NCBI RefSeq assembly: GCF_018918045.1
Contig: NZ_JAHLPU010000048.1
Span: forward strand, 1-64,000
Reading direction: 5' to 3'
Source of the DNA: Pseudoflavonifractor sp. MSJ-30
GTDB lineage: Bacteria > Bacillota > Clostridia > Oscillospirales > Oscillospiraceae
Length of the DNA stretch: 64,000 bases
Shown here in pieces: positions 7,604-15,658 of the stretch (positions within the stretch are counted from its first letter, which is position 1; each line of letters opens with the position of its first letter). A program made the position numbers and the translations under genes. The notes under the pieces were generated by a model. The model was not told the origin of the DNA. It saw only the letters and a list, made by a program, of their open reading frames with translations, and did not search any database.

Positions 7604-9043
7604 ATGTACAGCGCTTTTGTAACGCTCCTGAATATGAGCGCCGCCTCCGCCATTCTGATTGGCGTTGTGATGCTTTTGCGGCTGATTTTCCGGAATTTTC
7701 CGAAAAGGTACCTTTGTATCCTCTGGCTTTTTGTGGCTCTGCGGTTATGCTGCCCGGTTACCTTTTCCAGTGGTCTTTCCGTATTCAATCATGTGGGTGC
7801 CTTTCACAATGGACAGCTCGAGTACATCCGCTACAACCAGAAATCCGAGAAACCCATGGCAGAGATCCCCTATTTTGCGGCTGCGCCCACGGAAGACGGC
7901 CCAACCGCAACGCTCCATACACCAAATGTCTATCTGCCCGCGGTGATGTGCATCTGGGCGGGAGGGGCCTGTGTCATGCTTCTGTACGCTGCGGTAAGCT
8001 ATGCACGGGTACGCAGACGGACGAAGGAAAGCATCCCCTATGAAGGCAACATCTATTTCTGTGACCGTATTCCCTCCCCCTTCGTTCTGGGGCTGGCGCG
8101 GCCAAAAATCTATCTCCCTTCTGACATGGAGGAAGCACAGATGCAGCCTGTCATCGCCCACGAGCGCACCCATATCGCGCGGCTGGATCCCTGGCGGAAG
8201 CTCCTGGGCTTCCTGCTGCTGAGCATCCACTGGTTCAACCCTCTGGTCTGGGCTGCCTATGGGCTGTTCTGCCGGGATATGGAATTTGCCTGTGATGAGC
8301 AAGTTATCCGAAATATGGCCCCAGCTGGTAAACAGGCATATTCCAAAGCGCTTCTCGCCTGCTCTGTTCCCGGAAAGTTTATAACTGCCTGTCCCGTCGC
8401 TTTCGGAGAAGCCAGCGTCAAGCAGCGGATCAGGGGAATCCTGAACTACCGAAAGCCCACCTTCCGTGCCATTCTGGCAGCTGTCGTCATCTGTCTGACT
8501 GTTGCGGCCTGCTTCCTGACGAATCCTGTACGGGCAGGCGACTATATGAAGCTCAAGAGCTATCATAACACCCCCTTTGATCCTCCGCAGACTGCGGAAA
8601 TTCAGCTGCACACCTCCACTTTCAACACCGCCGTGACCATTCACGCGGAGCTTTGGGAAAACGGGACCTGCACCCAGAGCATCCCGCTGGACATTCCCCA
8701 GGGCACAAAGAATGTCCGTCTGTCCCTGAATCGAGAGGCAAAGGACTACGCAACCACAGCCTATCAAATTCAGGTCGATACCGACTCTTCCGAAGAATCC
8801 CTGACCGCCTCCATTTTCCTGCCGGAAAACAGCTACCTGCTGAACAGCCTGGAATGGTCCGGAGCCAAAACCATCGATCTGACACCTGACAGGGATATTC
8901 TGCTCAGCGCCATGATCTTCGACCACGGCGAGGCCGGATTCTTCCTGTTTTCATTTGACAATGAGGATTACAGGGAAAACGGGTACAGATTACAGGAGGC
9001 ATCGGAGTGCGCTGTGATCGTCTGGATGTCAGCGCAGAACTAA
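7604..9043 (+). CDS. BlaR1-type M56 metalloprotease sensor without a penicillin-binding domain
   Basis: 479 aa. Membrane helices near the N-terminus (MSAASAILIGVVMLLRLIF, LCILWLFVALRL) and around residue 110, then the M56 zinc-protease motif HERTH (about residues 186-190) and a further helix AILAAVVICLTVAACFL. In classical BlaR1 the last helix is followed by a roughly 250-residue beta-lactam-acylated domain with SxxK. Here only about 160 residues follow and I see no SxxK/YxN/KTG set, so the signal is probably not a beta-lactam. Coupled to blaI with a 5-bp gap and AAAGGAG site. Confidence 0.87.
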   Translation: MYSAFVTLLNMSAASAILIGVVMLLRLIFRNFPKRYLCILWLFVALRLCCPVTFSSGLSVFNHVGAFHNGQLEYIRYNQKSEKPMAEIPYFAAAPTEDGPTATLHTPNVYLPAVMCIWAGGACVMLLYAAVSYARVRRRTKESIPYEGNIYFCDRIPSPFVLGLARPKIYLPSDMEEAQMQPVIAHERTHIARLDPWRKLLGFLLLSIHWFNPLVWAAYGLFCRDMEFACDEQVIRNMAPAGKQAYSKALLACSVPGKFITACPVAFGEASVKQRIRGILNYRKPTFRAILAAVVICLTVAACFLTNPVRAGDYMKLKSYHNTPFDPPQTAEIQLHTSTFNTAVTIHAELWENGTCTQSIPLDIPQGTKNVRLSLNREAKDYATTAYQIQVDTDSSEESLTASIFLPENSYLLNSLEWSGAKTIDLTPDRDILLSAMIFDHGEAGFFLFSFDNEDYRENGYRLQEASECAVIVWMSAQN

Positions 9044-9122
9044 CGCCGCGTGCCCGGTTTCTACACCTGCGGAACTTGCCTGCCGGTCACCTTGTTTCAT
9101 AGGCGGCAACCGTATTCAACTT

Positions 9123-9227
9123 TAGGGGGCGATGCCCACATCGTCCCGAAGGTTGGTCGATAGATCGGTACGAGATATGTACCAATCTATTGTCTGGCCC
9201 TCGGGGCCATGAAGGCATCGCCCCCTA
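9123..9227. mobile_element. MITE-like element with perfect 14-bp terminal inverted repeats
   Basis: TAGGGGGCGATGCC at 9123-9136 is exactly complementary to 9214-9227. An inner inverted repeat (CGATAGATCGGTAC against GTACCAATCTATTG) makes the 105-bp unit a long foldback. It is non-coding and fills most of the gap after the blaR1-like gene. Its ends resemble those of the element at 29373-29466. Confidence 0.7.
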
Positions 9228-9243
9228 CGATATTTCTGCTCTA

Positions 9244-9714
9244 TTACAGCTCTTTTCGCAAAAGAATCTTCTCTTCCGTCCGGCGTTCTTCCTGAAATCC
9301 ATGCTTCCGAAACAGCGATATGGCCGGGTTGTCGATGGCGATATCGTCATACAAAACAGAAACGCCCTTCTCCTTCGCCGCACCGCACAGCAGATCCAGC
9401 GCCTGAGCGCCGAAGCCCTTTCCTCTGTATTTGGCATAGACGATAACGTCCGCATGGAAAATATCTTCATCGGCGTCATAATGGTACGCAATTTCACCGA
9501 TAAAGTCCCCGGCTTCATTTTTCAGATACCGGTAGTACCGCTGACCTTCCGGATTTCCGACCCAGCGGTCATACCAGCCCGCCCACCGTTCCTCCGGGAA
9601 CGCAATGGTTCCGCCCCAGGCATGGTTGTAGGCCATGGTCGCCTCGTCGGCCAACATTTCCTGCCGGAACCAGAGGTCTTCATATTTAGGTTCATAAATG
9701 GTAAGCAATTCCAT
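9244..9714 (-). CDS. GNAT-family N-acetyltransferase
   Basis: 156 aa from the ATG at 9714; a TTG 45 bp upstream extends the frame but has no ribosome site. The GNAT core is clear: GEIAYHYDADEDIFHADVIVYAKYRGKGFGAQALDLL contains the acetyl-CoA pyrophosphate loop (R/Q-x-x-G-x-G/A, here YRGKGFG), and DNPAISLFRKHGFQ is the usual C-terminal motif. Transfers acetyl from acetyl-CoA to an unidentified amine substrate. Isolated between a MITE-like element and a TPR-like gene. Confidence 0.85.
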   Translation of the reverse strand: MELLTIYEPKYEDLWFRQEMLADEATMAYNHAWGGTIAFPEERWAGWYDRWVGNPEGQRYYRYLKNEAGDFIGEIAYHYDADEDIFHADVIVYAKYRGKGFGAQALDLLCGAAKEKGVSVLYDDIAIDNPAISLFRKHGFQEERRTEEKILLRKEL

Positions 9715-9819
9715 ACTCCCCCTATAGCTTGTCTTCCTATAATCGTTTTTCCGTGCCAACTATATTTTCGGAATATACAAAAAGGTGCCGCTTTGGGGAA
9801 CTATCTCATCTCTTTTGTG

Positions 9820-10491
9820 TCACCTTTTTATACCGTCCAAAAATATCCGACACTCCTTTGTGAGCTTAAGCTGTTCCTCATGCCCGTGTTTCTTCAAAAT
9901 GTCAAACAAAGCCCCTTTGAATCCCGGTTCCAGCATTTCAAAAATGTCATCATACGCATTATTTCTACGTTTCTCATCATCATAATGATCCGCAATAATG
10001 TAGTCTGCCACGGCCAACATGAATTGATTATTTAGTGCTGATCTGGAAAATTCATTCTCTGACAGGCAAAGCTCAAAATACGCCTCCAGCTTCTCAGAGT
10101 ACCGGAATCCGTCAGTGTGCATTTTCATATTCAGCAGACACCAGGGATAGCTTCCTCTGTAGCCGCCAATATGGTTTGGGAAAATTGATGTGTAGATTTC
10201 GTAGGCCTTTTGGTAACAGCCCGCTCTTTCGTAAATCATCCCCAGCATATCATAAGCGTGTACAGCATATCCCGGCTCACTTCCATACCTGGCGATTCCG
10301 AACTCAATCAGCTTTATGGATTCCTCCAGTCTCTCAACTGGAAGCCAATAAGCTGTAATATAGCAATGTTGAATTCTGCTCCAGTCATTTCCCGCTCTTT
10401 TAAGCAGTTTCTCATATTCCTGGAGCTTTTCATTCGTCACGCCGGTCTTGGTAAGTTCCTCTTCGAAACACTCAATTTTTGTTTTTGCCAC
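9820..10491 (-). CDS. TPR-like hypothetical protein
   Basis: About 223 aa from the GTG at 10491 (reading MAKTKIECFEEEL); GTG at 10500 and TTG at 10518 are alternatives, and none has a convincing ribosome site. The sequence is helical with repeat-like pairs, for example GYAVHAYDMLGMIYERAGCYQKAYEIY, which fits a tetratricopeptide repeat. No catalytic motif, signal peptide or membrane segment. It is less GC-rich than its neighbours and stands alone, so it may be acquired. Function unknown. Confidence 0.65.
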   Translation of the reverse strand: MAKTKIECFEEELTKTGVTNEKLQEYEKLLKRAGNDWSRIQHCYITAYWLPVERLEESIKLIEFGIARYGSEPGYAVHAYDMLGMIYERAGCYQKAYEIYTSIFPNHIGGYRGSYPWCLLNMKMHTDGFRYSEKLEAYFELCLSENEFSRSALNNQFMLAVADYIIADHYDDEKRRNNAYDDIFEMLEPGFKGALFDILKKHGHEEQLKLTKECRIFLDGIKR

Positions 10492-10612
10492 TCCATACAC
10501 ACCCCGCTTTTCTCGCAAATTAAGTAACGGCCTATATGGTGTATTATATCATCAAGCAGGAGATTACGCAAGAAATTACTATGCGCTCCATTTTTTCATC
10601 TGTTAGCTTGGC

Positions 10613-10641
10613 TTAAAAATCCGGAAATCGGGTTTTTAAGA
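10613..10641. other. Inverted repeat in non-coding gap
   Basis: CTTAAAAATCCG and CGGGTTTTTAAG flank GAAAT, an 11 of 12 bp stem. It lies in the 320-bp gap between the TPR-like gene and the tRNA. There is no T-run after it, so a terminator role is uncertain. Confidence 0.45.
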
Positions 10642-10695
10642 AAGTTGTGAAATTACGCGAAATCTGGTAAACATTACAGTTTATCGGCTAAAAAA

Positions 10696-10718
10696 TGGTG
10701 GACTTGAAGGGATTCGAA
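10696..10718 (-). repeat. Duplicate of the tRNA-Ala 3' end (23-bp direct repeat)
   Basis: These 23 bp are identical to 10843-10865, the CCA end, acceptor strand and T-arm of the adjacent tRNA-Ala. Duplicated tRNA 3' ends usually mark integration (att) sites; here the two copies enclose only 124 bp. Confidence 0.8.
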
Positions 10719-10729
10719 ACACTATGGAG

Positions 10730-10776
10730 CCATCGCCGTCCAGCCGGCGATGGGCAACGGTCCACCAGACCGTTGC
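10730..10776. repeat. Twin perfect hairpins between tRNA-derived repeats
   Basis: Hairpin A pairs CCATCGCCG (10730-10738) with CGGCGATGG (10745-10753). Hairpin B follows without a gap: GCAACGGTC (10754-10762) with GACCGTTGC (10768-10776) and loop CACCA. Short translations across this block are shadows. It looks like a structured repeat unit. Confidence 0.75.
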
Positions 10777-10807
10777 ATGGCATGGTTCGAATCCCCTTCC
10801 CAGGCAA

Positions 10808-10841
10808 AAATGAAGCACACCCTTTTGGGTGCGCTTCATTT
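10808..10841 (-). terminator. Terminator of the tRNA-Ala gene
   Basis: AAATGAAGC-x-CACCC pairs with GGGTG-x-GCTTCATTT across TTTT. On the minus strand it begins 2 bp after the CCA and ends in CATTTTTG. Confidence 0.8.
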
Positions 10842-10842
10842 T

Positions 10843-10918
10843 TGGTGGACTTGAAGGGATTCGAACCCTCGACCCCCACAATGCGAATGTGGTGCGCTCC
10901 CAGCTGCGCTACAAGCCC
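10843..10918 (-). tRNA. tRNA-Ala(CGC)
   Basis: 76 nt including an encoded CCA. The acceptor stem GGGCTTG/CAAGTCC contains the G3:U70 wobble that identifies alanine tRNAs. The anticodon loop TTCGCAT between CCACA and TGTGG gives anticodon CGC (codon GCG). The T-arm has GGTTCGAATCC. Promoter and terminator are both visible on the minus strand, so it is an independent single-gene transcript. Confidence 0.93.
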
Positions 10919-10942
10919 ATATCTTCTTCAATTGACTGGGAT

Positions 10943-10971
10943 ATTATACATCCGTTTCCCGGAAATGTCAA
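10943..10971 (-). promoter_or_regulatory. Consensus promoter of tRNA-Ala
   Basis: On the minus strand TTGACA (10966-10971) and TATAAT (10943-10948) are 17 bp apart, a perfect sigma-A promoter, 24 bp before the tRNA. Confidence 0.9.
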
Positions 10972-10980
10972 GTGAGAAAA

Positions 10981-11003
10981 TGCCTCCGGTACAGGCCGGA
11001 GGC
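10981..11003 (-). terminator. Terminator of the DUF711 operon
   Basis: TGCCTCCGG / CCGGAGGCA stem with a 5-nt loop, T-rich on both sides. It ends the minus-strand transcript of the genes at 11011-12941. Confidence 0.8.
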
Positions 11004-11010
11004 ATTTTTG

Positions 11011-12369
11011 TCAGTTTTTCAGACTTTGCAGCGGTGCCGGGATACGGCCGCCGCGGGCGATGAATGCCTCGCTGCTTTCACAATGGACGGGCATAACAGG
11101 AGCACTGCCAAGCAAGCCGCCCATTTCCACCCGGTCGCCGACGCCTTTCCCCAGAGCGGGGATAATGCGGACGGCGGTGGTCTTGGTGTTGACCATACCG
11201 ATTGCCGCCTCATCGGCGATAATTGCGGAAATTGTTGCCGCACTGGTGTCCCCAGGGACGGCGATCATGTCCAGACCAACAGAACAGACGCAGGTCATGG
11301 CTTCCAGCTTATCCAGCACCAGGGTGCCACGCTCGGCGGCGGCGATCATGCCCTCGTCCTCAGATACGGGGATGAACGCGCCGGACAGTCCGCCCACATG
11401 ATTGGAGGCCATAACGCCGCCCTTCTTCACAGCGTCGTTCAGCAAAGCCAAAGCGGCGGTTGTTCCGTGGGTGCCGCAGACTTCCAGCCCCATCTCCTCC
11501 AAGATTCTTGCCACGCTGTCGCCGATGGCGGGGGTGGGTGCCAGACTCAAATCCACAATGCCGAAGGGCACGCCCAGACGGCGGGAAGCCTCAACGCCTA
11601 CCAACTGGCCCATACGGGTAATGCGGAAGGCGGTCTTCTTCACAGTCTCTGCCACCACATCAAAGGGCTGCCCTTTGACGCTCTGCAGGGCATGGTACAC
11701 CACGCCGGGGCCGGAAACGCCCACATTGATGACGCACTCCGGCTCGCCCACACCATGGAACGCACCCGCCATAAAGGGATTGTCCTCCACAGCGTTGGCG
11801 AAGACCACCAGCTTGGCACAGCCCAGGCAGTCATTATCCCGGGTCAGCTCAGCGGTCTTTTTGACGACGCGGCCCATCTCGGCCACAGCGTCCATATTGA
11901 TGCCTGCCTTGGTAGAGCCGACGTTGACACTGGCACAGACCATATCCGTAGCCGCCATAGCCTCGGGGATAGACCGGATCAGCTTCCAGTCGCTCTCCGT
12001 ACAGCCCTTCTGCACCAGAGCGGAGAAACCGCCGATGAAATTGACGCCGCAGGTCTTGGCCGCCCTGTCCAGGGTCTTGGCGATCTCCACATAGCTGTCC
12101 GTCTGACAGGCAGCGGCAACCAATGAGATGGGGGTAACGGAGATGCGCTTATTGACAATGGGGATGCCGAATTCCGCTTCGATCTCCTGACCAACCCGAA
12201 CCAGATCTTTGGCGCAGCGGGTGATTTTGTTATAAATTTTCTCGCAGCAGATGGACAGATCCGGGTCTGCGCAGTCCAGCAGGCTGATGCCCATGGTAAT
12301 GGTCCGGATGTCCAGATGCTGATTGTCGATCATGTCCAGTGTGGACAGAATATCTTTTTGATCCAGCAT
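11011..12369 (-). CDS. PFL-family protein (DUF711 / UPF0210)
   Basis: 452 aa, full length for DUF711. Characteristic stretches include [16 protein letters not shown] near the start, [16 protein letters not shown], and Gly-rich loops such as FAHGxPG-like [24 protein letters not shown]711 proteins adopt a pyruvate-formate-lyase-like barrel fold, but their reaction is not established. The gene is nearly always paired with the ACT-domain gene directly upstream (here 9 bp away), which suggests allosteric control by a small molecule, probably an amino acid. Confidence 0.93.
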   Translation of the reverse strand: MLDQKDILSTLDMIDNQHLDIRTITMGISLLDCADPDLSICCEKIYNKITRCAKDLVRVGQEIEAEFGIPIVNKRISVTPISLVAAACQTDSYVEIAKTLDRAAKTCGVNFIGGFSALVQKGCTESDWKLIRSIPEAMAATDMVCASVNVGSTKAGINMDAVAEMGRVVKKTAELTRDNDCLGCAKLVVFANAVEDNPFMAGAFHGVGEPECVINVGVSGPGVVYHALQSVKGQPFDVVAETVKKTAFRITRMGQLVGVEASRRLGVPFGIVDLSLAPTPAIGDSVARILEEMGLEVCGTHGTTAALALLNDAVKKGGVMASNHVGGLSGAFIPVSEDEGMIAAAERGTLVLDKLEAMTCVCSVGLDMIAVPGDTSAATISAIIADEAAIGMVNTKTTAVRIIPALGKGVGDRVEMGGLLGSAPVMPVHCESSEAFIARGGRIPAPLQSLKN

Positions 12370-12378
12370 GGCGAACCC

Positions 12379-12648
12379 TCAGATACGGTGCATGGACTGG
12401 AAAATGTCTTCCCGCTGAACCCGGATGGACAGACCCATACGCACGCCCAGCTCGTCCATTCTCTGGACCAGTTCTGCCAGCGGGACATTGCAGGCAGAAA
12501 CTTCCGTGGCCATCATCATGGTGAAATAGCCCTGCATGACAGTCTGGCTGATGTCCAGCACGTTCACATTAAACTCGGCCAGCTTGGCGCAGACGGCGGC
12601 AATGATGCCCACCCGGTCCTGGCCAACAACGGTAACGATTGCTTTCAT
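12379..12648 (-). CDS. ACT domain protein (UPF0237)
   Basis: 89 aa, a single ACT domain: KAIVTVVGQDRVGIIAAVCAKLAEFNVNVLDISQTVMQGYFTMMM shows the beta-alpha-beta ligand-binding motif with VGQDRVGI. Length matches the UPF0237 family. It precedes the DUF711 gene by 9 bp and follows the Dabb gene by 11 bp, so the three form one operon. Predicted role: small-molecule sensing partner of the DUF711 protein. Confidence 0.93.
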   Translation of the reverse strand: MKAIVTVVGQDRVGIIAAVCAKLAEFNVNVLDISQTVMQGYFTMMMATEVSACNVPLAELVQRMDELGVRMGLSIRVQREDIFQSMHRI

Positions 12649-12659
12649 ATTCTCTCTCC

Positions 12660-12941
12660 TTATACCTCGTAGTCAGCGGGCATTCTGGCATCGACCCAGG
12701 GGAAGAAATGGGACTTTGCCTCCACGTGCAAGGGGTGATTGGCATAGATATTCAGGGATTCCCGGGAATCAAACTCGGAATAAAGTACAAAATCCGGGCC
12801 ACAGAAGCAGGGCCTGACCTCCATCTTCAGAAGGCCGGGAATCTGCCCTACCAGAGGCAGCAGGGCATCCTGAGCCGCAGCGATCACAGCGGGCTTATCT
12901 GCCTCTTCCTTCAATGTGAACAGAATAATATGTTTTACCAT
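12660..12941 (-). CDS. Dabb (stress-responsive A/B barrel) family protein
   Basis: 93 aa ferredoxin-like alpha/beta barrel. VKHIILFTLKEEAD at the N-terminus and DFVLYSEFDSRESLNIYANHPLHVE are typical Dabb motifs, including the conserved His-Pro. Members are dimeric, and some are ligand-binding or minor enzymes; no specific activity can be assigned. First gene of the operon with ACT and DUF711. Confidence 0.85.
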   Translation of the reverse strand: MVKHIILFTLKEEADKPAVIAAAQDALLPLVGQIPGLLKMEVRPCFCGPDFVLYSEFDSRESLNIYANHPLHVEAKSHFFPWVDARMPADYEV

Positions 12942-12965
12942 GACAAGTTTCCTTTCTATACTAAG

Positions 12966-12996
12966 AATACCGGGGCAGACAGGCTACCCCGGTATT
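12966..12996 (-). terminator. Terminator of the cmk / IspH-S1 transcript
   Basis: AATACCGGGG pairs with CCCCGGTATT around an 11-nt loop. It lies 15 bp beyond the stop of the IspH-S1 gene. The T-tract on the minus strand is short. Confidence 0.6.
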
Positions 12997-13010
12997 GCGT
13001 TCAGGAAAGA

Positions 13011-14948
13011 TTACTCGGCGTCCTCGCCGTCCTCCAGCAGAGCGCGGATGGACAGAGAAATACGCTTGTTCTCAGCGTCAACATCAGTGATCTTGACCTT
13101 GACCTCCTGACCCTCGGACAGAACATCCTCAGGCTTGCCGATACGGCGGTCAGCAATCTGGGAGATATGGATCAGACCGTCAACACCGGGCAGGATCTCC
13201 GCAAAAGCGCCGAAGGTCATCAGCTTCACAACTTTGGCATCCACCACATCACCAACGGCATAGTTGGTCATGAACTGGTTCCAGGGGTTCATCTCAGCGG
13301 TCTTGTAGCCCAGAGAGATTTTGTGCTTCTCGGGGTCAAAGGAGATGACATAAACATCGATCTCGTCGCCAACCTTCACAACGTCAGCGGGAGTCTTGAT
13401 GCGGTTCCAGCTCAGCTCGGAAACATGAACCATGCCGTCCACGCCGCCGATGTCCACAAAGGCGCCATAGGAAGTCAGGGACTTCACAACGCCGTGGTAC
13501 TTCTTGCCGACTTCGATCTCACTCCAGATCTTCTCCTGAGCAGCCTTGCGGTTCTCAGCGTTGACGGCACGGATGGAGCCGATAGCGCGGCGGCGGGCAC
13601 GGTTGACCTCGGTAATCTTCAGCTGAACGGGCTTGCCAACCATAGCAGCCATATCGCCGCCCTTGGCAACGCCGGACTGAGAAGCGGGGATGAACACACG
13701 GATGCCCTTCACATTGGCAACCAGACCGCCCTTGTTCTCTTCGGTGATGACGGCGTCGATGGTGGTCTTATTCTCCACATAGTCGGCCATCTCGTCCCAA
13801 ACCTTCAGGCCGTCCAGCTTCTTCTTGGACAGCTGCACGGTGCCCTCCTGATCGTTGACGCGAACGACGAAAACTTCGATCTGATCGCCAACCTTCAGAA
13901 TGTCCTCGGGCTTTACGGAAGGATCGGTGCTGACTTCATCATAAGGAATGTAACCGGCATGCTTGGTGCCCAGATCTACCTGGACTTCGGTATTGCCGAT
14001 TCCGGTAACGGTGCCGATAACCTTATCTCCTGTATTTAAAGTCTTGATGGACTGCTCGAGAAGTTCAGCGAAGTTCTCCTCCTGTACAGCCTCAACATTG
14101 GTAATTTCGCTCATAGTCTTGTTGACCTCCTTTATAATCCACGCCGGTGTAGACGCACCAGCCGTGATTCCAACATCAGTGATACCGGCGAAAAACGCGG
14201 GCTCCAGTTCGCTGGCATCGTCAACAAGAGCTACACGGTCGCAGTATTCCCGGCAAATCATGGCAAGGCGGCCGGTATTGGAGCTTTTTGCGTCCCCAAC
14301 CACAACCATCGCCTGGCACTGACGGCTCAAGCTAGCCGCCTCGGTCTGCCTATCCTCAGTCGCTTTACATATTGTATCAAAAATTTTCAAGTTAGTAAAC
14401 TGTTTTTTTGCAAATTCTCTGCATAATTTCCACAAATTTTCAGTAGAAGTTGTCTGGCAAACCATGCAAATTGGCAAGTCCGCAGCAATTTTGTCATCAA
14501 TGGCCCATTTTTTTAGTGATTCTGCACTATCAAAAATCTTACAGCTCCCGCACCAGCCGGCGATTCCCTCCACCTCCGGGTGGGTGGGCGTGCCAATAAT
14601 GACAGGAAGCCGTCCCTCCTGCTCTGCCTGGCTGACAAGCGTATGGATCCGCTTTACAAATGGGCAGGTGGCATCCACGATCTCCGCCCCCCGCGCTTCC
14701 AGGCGGCGGTACACATCCCGGCCCACACCGTGGGAGCGGATGATGACCGTATCGCCGGGGTTTGTCTGCTCCGGTGTGTCGATCACACCGACTCCTGCCT
14801 GGTGAAACGCCTCCACCACATGTCGATTGTGGATAATGGGCCCTAATGTCACCGTGCGTTTGCCCGCAGCGGCGGAGGACTGAACCAGCTCTACCGCCCG
14901 ATTGACGCCGAAGCAGAATCCGGCGCTTTTCGCTACCCGCACACTCAT
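13011..14948 (-). CDS. ispH: Bifunctional HMB-PP reductase IspH / ribosomal protein S1
   Basis: 645 aa fusion. Residues 1 to about 285 are IspH (AKSAGFCFGVNRAVE with the first Fe-S cysteine, DATCPFVKRIHTL with the second, and CREYCDRVALVDDASELE), which reduces HMB-PP to IPP/DMAPP in the last step of the MEP isoprenoid pathway. The rest has S1 RNA-binding OB-folds, for example GKKYHGVVKSLTSYGAFVDIGGVDGMVHVSELSW. The fusion is characteristic of many Clostridia. The start overlaps the stop of cmk by 4 bp (ATGA), giving translational coupling. Ends in an acidic tail. Confidence 0.95.
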   Translation of the reverse strand: MSVRVAKSAGFCFGVNRAVELVQSSAAAGKRTVTLGPIIHNRHVVEAFHQAGVGVIDTPEQTNPGDTVIIRSHGVGRDVYRRLEARGAEIVDATCPFVKRIHTLVSQAEQEGRLPVIIGTPTHPEVEGIAGWCGSCKIFDSAESLKKWAIDDKIAADLPICMVCQTTSTENLWKLCREFAKKQFTNLKIFDTICKATEDRQTEAASLSRQCQAMVVVGDAKSSNTGRLAMICREYCDRVALVDDASELEPAFFAGITDVGITAGASTPAWIIKEVNKTMSEITNVEAVQEENFAELLEQSIKTLNTGDKVIGTVTGIGNTEVQVDLGTKHAGYIPYDEVSTDPSVKPEDILKVGDQIEVFVVRVNDQEGTVQLSKKKLDGLKVWDEMADYVENKTTIDAVITEENKGGLVANVKGIRVFIPASQSGVAKGGDMAAMVGKPVQLKITEVNRARRRAIGSIRAVNAENRKAAQEKIWSEIEVGKKYHGVVKSLTSYGAFVDIGGVDGMVHVSELSWNRIKTPADVVKVGDEIDVYVISFDPEKHKISLGYKTAEMNPWNQFMTNYAVGDVVDAKVVKLMTFGAFAEILPGVDGLIHISQIADRRIGKPEDVLSEGQEVKVKITDVDAENKRISLSIRALLEDGEDAE

Positions 14949-15625
14949 TTGGCAAGCTTCTCCTCGATGATCTTCCGGATGGCGGCAACGGACTCCTCAA
15001 AGGTCATGTCCGAGGTATCCACCTTGACGGAATCCCGGCACATCTTCAGCGGGGCGATCTCCCGATGGGTATCCTGGTAATCCCGCTGCTGCACCTCCTT
15101 GAGCACCTGCTCGTACTTCGCCTTCTGGCCCTTTTCCAGCAGCTCCTTGTAGCGCCGCCGGGCCCGGACCTCCGGGCTGGCCGTCAGGAAAATCTTCACA
15201 GTTGCCTTGGGAAGCACCACGGAGCCGATGTCCCGGCCGTCCATGACCACATCGTACTGCTCCGCCATTTCCCGCTGCATATCCAGCAGTACATCCCGGA
15301 CAACAGCATGGGCGGAAATCAGGCTGGCCTTCTGGCCAATCTCCTGGGTTCGGATATCCGCCGTCACATCCATGCCGTTCATGATCATGTGCTGTACACC
15401 CTCATCATCGTATTCGATGCCAATGGTCAGCTCGTCAATGTACCGGTTCACACCGTCCACATCCTTGGGACTTACACCCCACAGGTCCATAAAATAGGCC
15501 ACGGTGCGGTAAATGGCGCCGGTGTCCACATAGCGATAGCCCAGTTCCCCGGCCAGCCGGCGGGCAATGGTGCTCTTCCCCGCACCGGCGGGGCCGTCAA
15601 TGGCTACTGAAATCTTCTTTCCCAT
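14945..15625 (-). CDS. cmk: Cytidylate kinase
   Basis: 226 aa. P-loop GPAGAGKST (residues 10-18), YRYVDTGAIYRTVAY and the VMDGRDIGSVVLPKATVKIFLTAS block are diagnostic. Phosphorylates CMP and dCMP with ATP. The cmk-ispH-rpsA order is conserved in Firmicutes. It follows the sigma-like gene by 33 bp. Confidence 0.96.
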   Translation of the reverse strand: MGKKISVAIDGPAGAGKSTIARRLAGELGYRYVDTGAIYRTVAYFMDLWGVSPKDVDGVNRYIDELTIGIEYDDEGVQHMIMNGMDVTADIRTQEIGQKASLISAHAVVRDVLLDMQREMAEQYDVVMDGRDIGSVVLPKATVKIFLTASPEVRARRRYKELLEKGQKAKYEQVLKEVQQRDYQDTHREIAPLKMCRDSVKVDTSDMTFEESVAAIRKIIEEKLAK

Positions 15626-15658
15626 TCTATCCTCATTTCTCGGCGCAGCACGCCGGAT

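Noticed and set aside
7604-9043. Beta-lactam resistance operon
   Set aside because: No beta-lactamase or PBP gene is nearby, and the sensor domain is not penicillin-binding.
10696-10865. CRISPR array
   Set aside because: Only two repeat copies exist and they derive from the tRNA 3' end; no cas genes in the window.
10681-11063. Short frames across the tRNA region
   Set aside because: They translate the tRNA and its 3' repeat (for example GFEPSTPTM-like words) and are not genes.
13011-14948. IspH-S1 fusion as an assembly error or novelty
   Set aside because: This fusion is established in many Clostridia and the frame is continuous.
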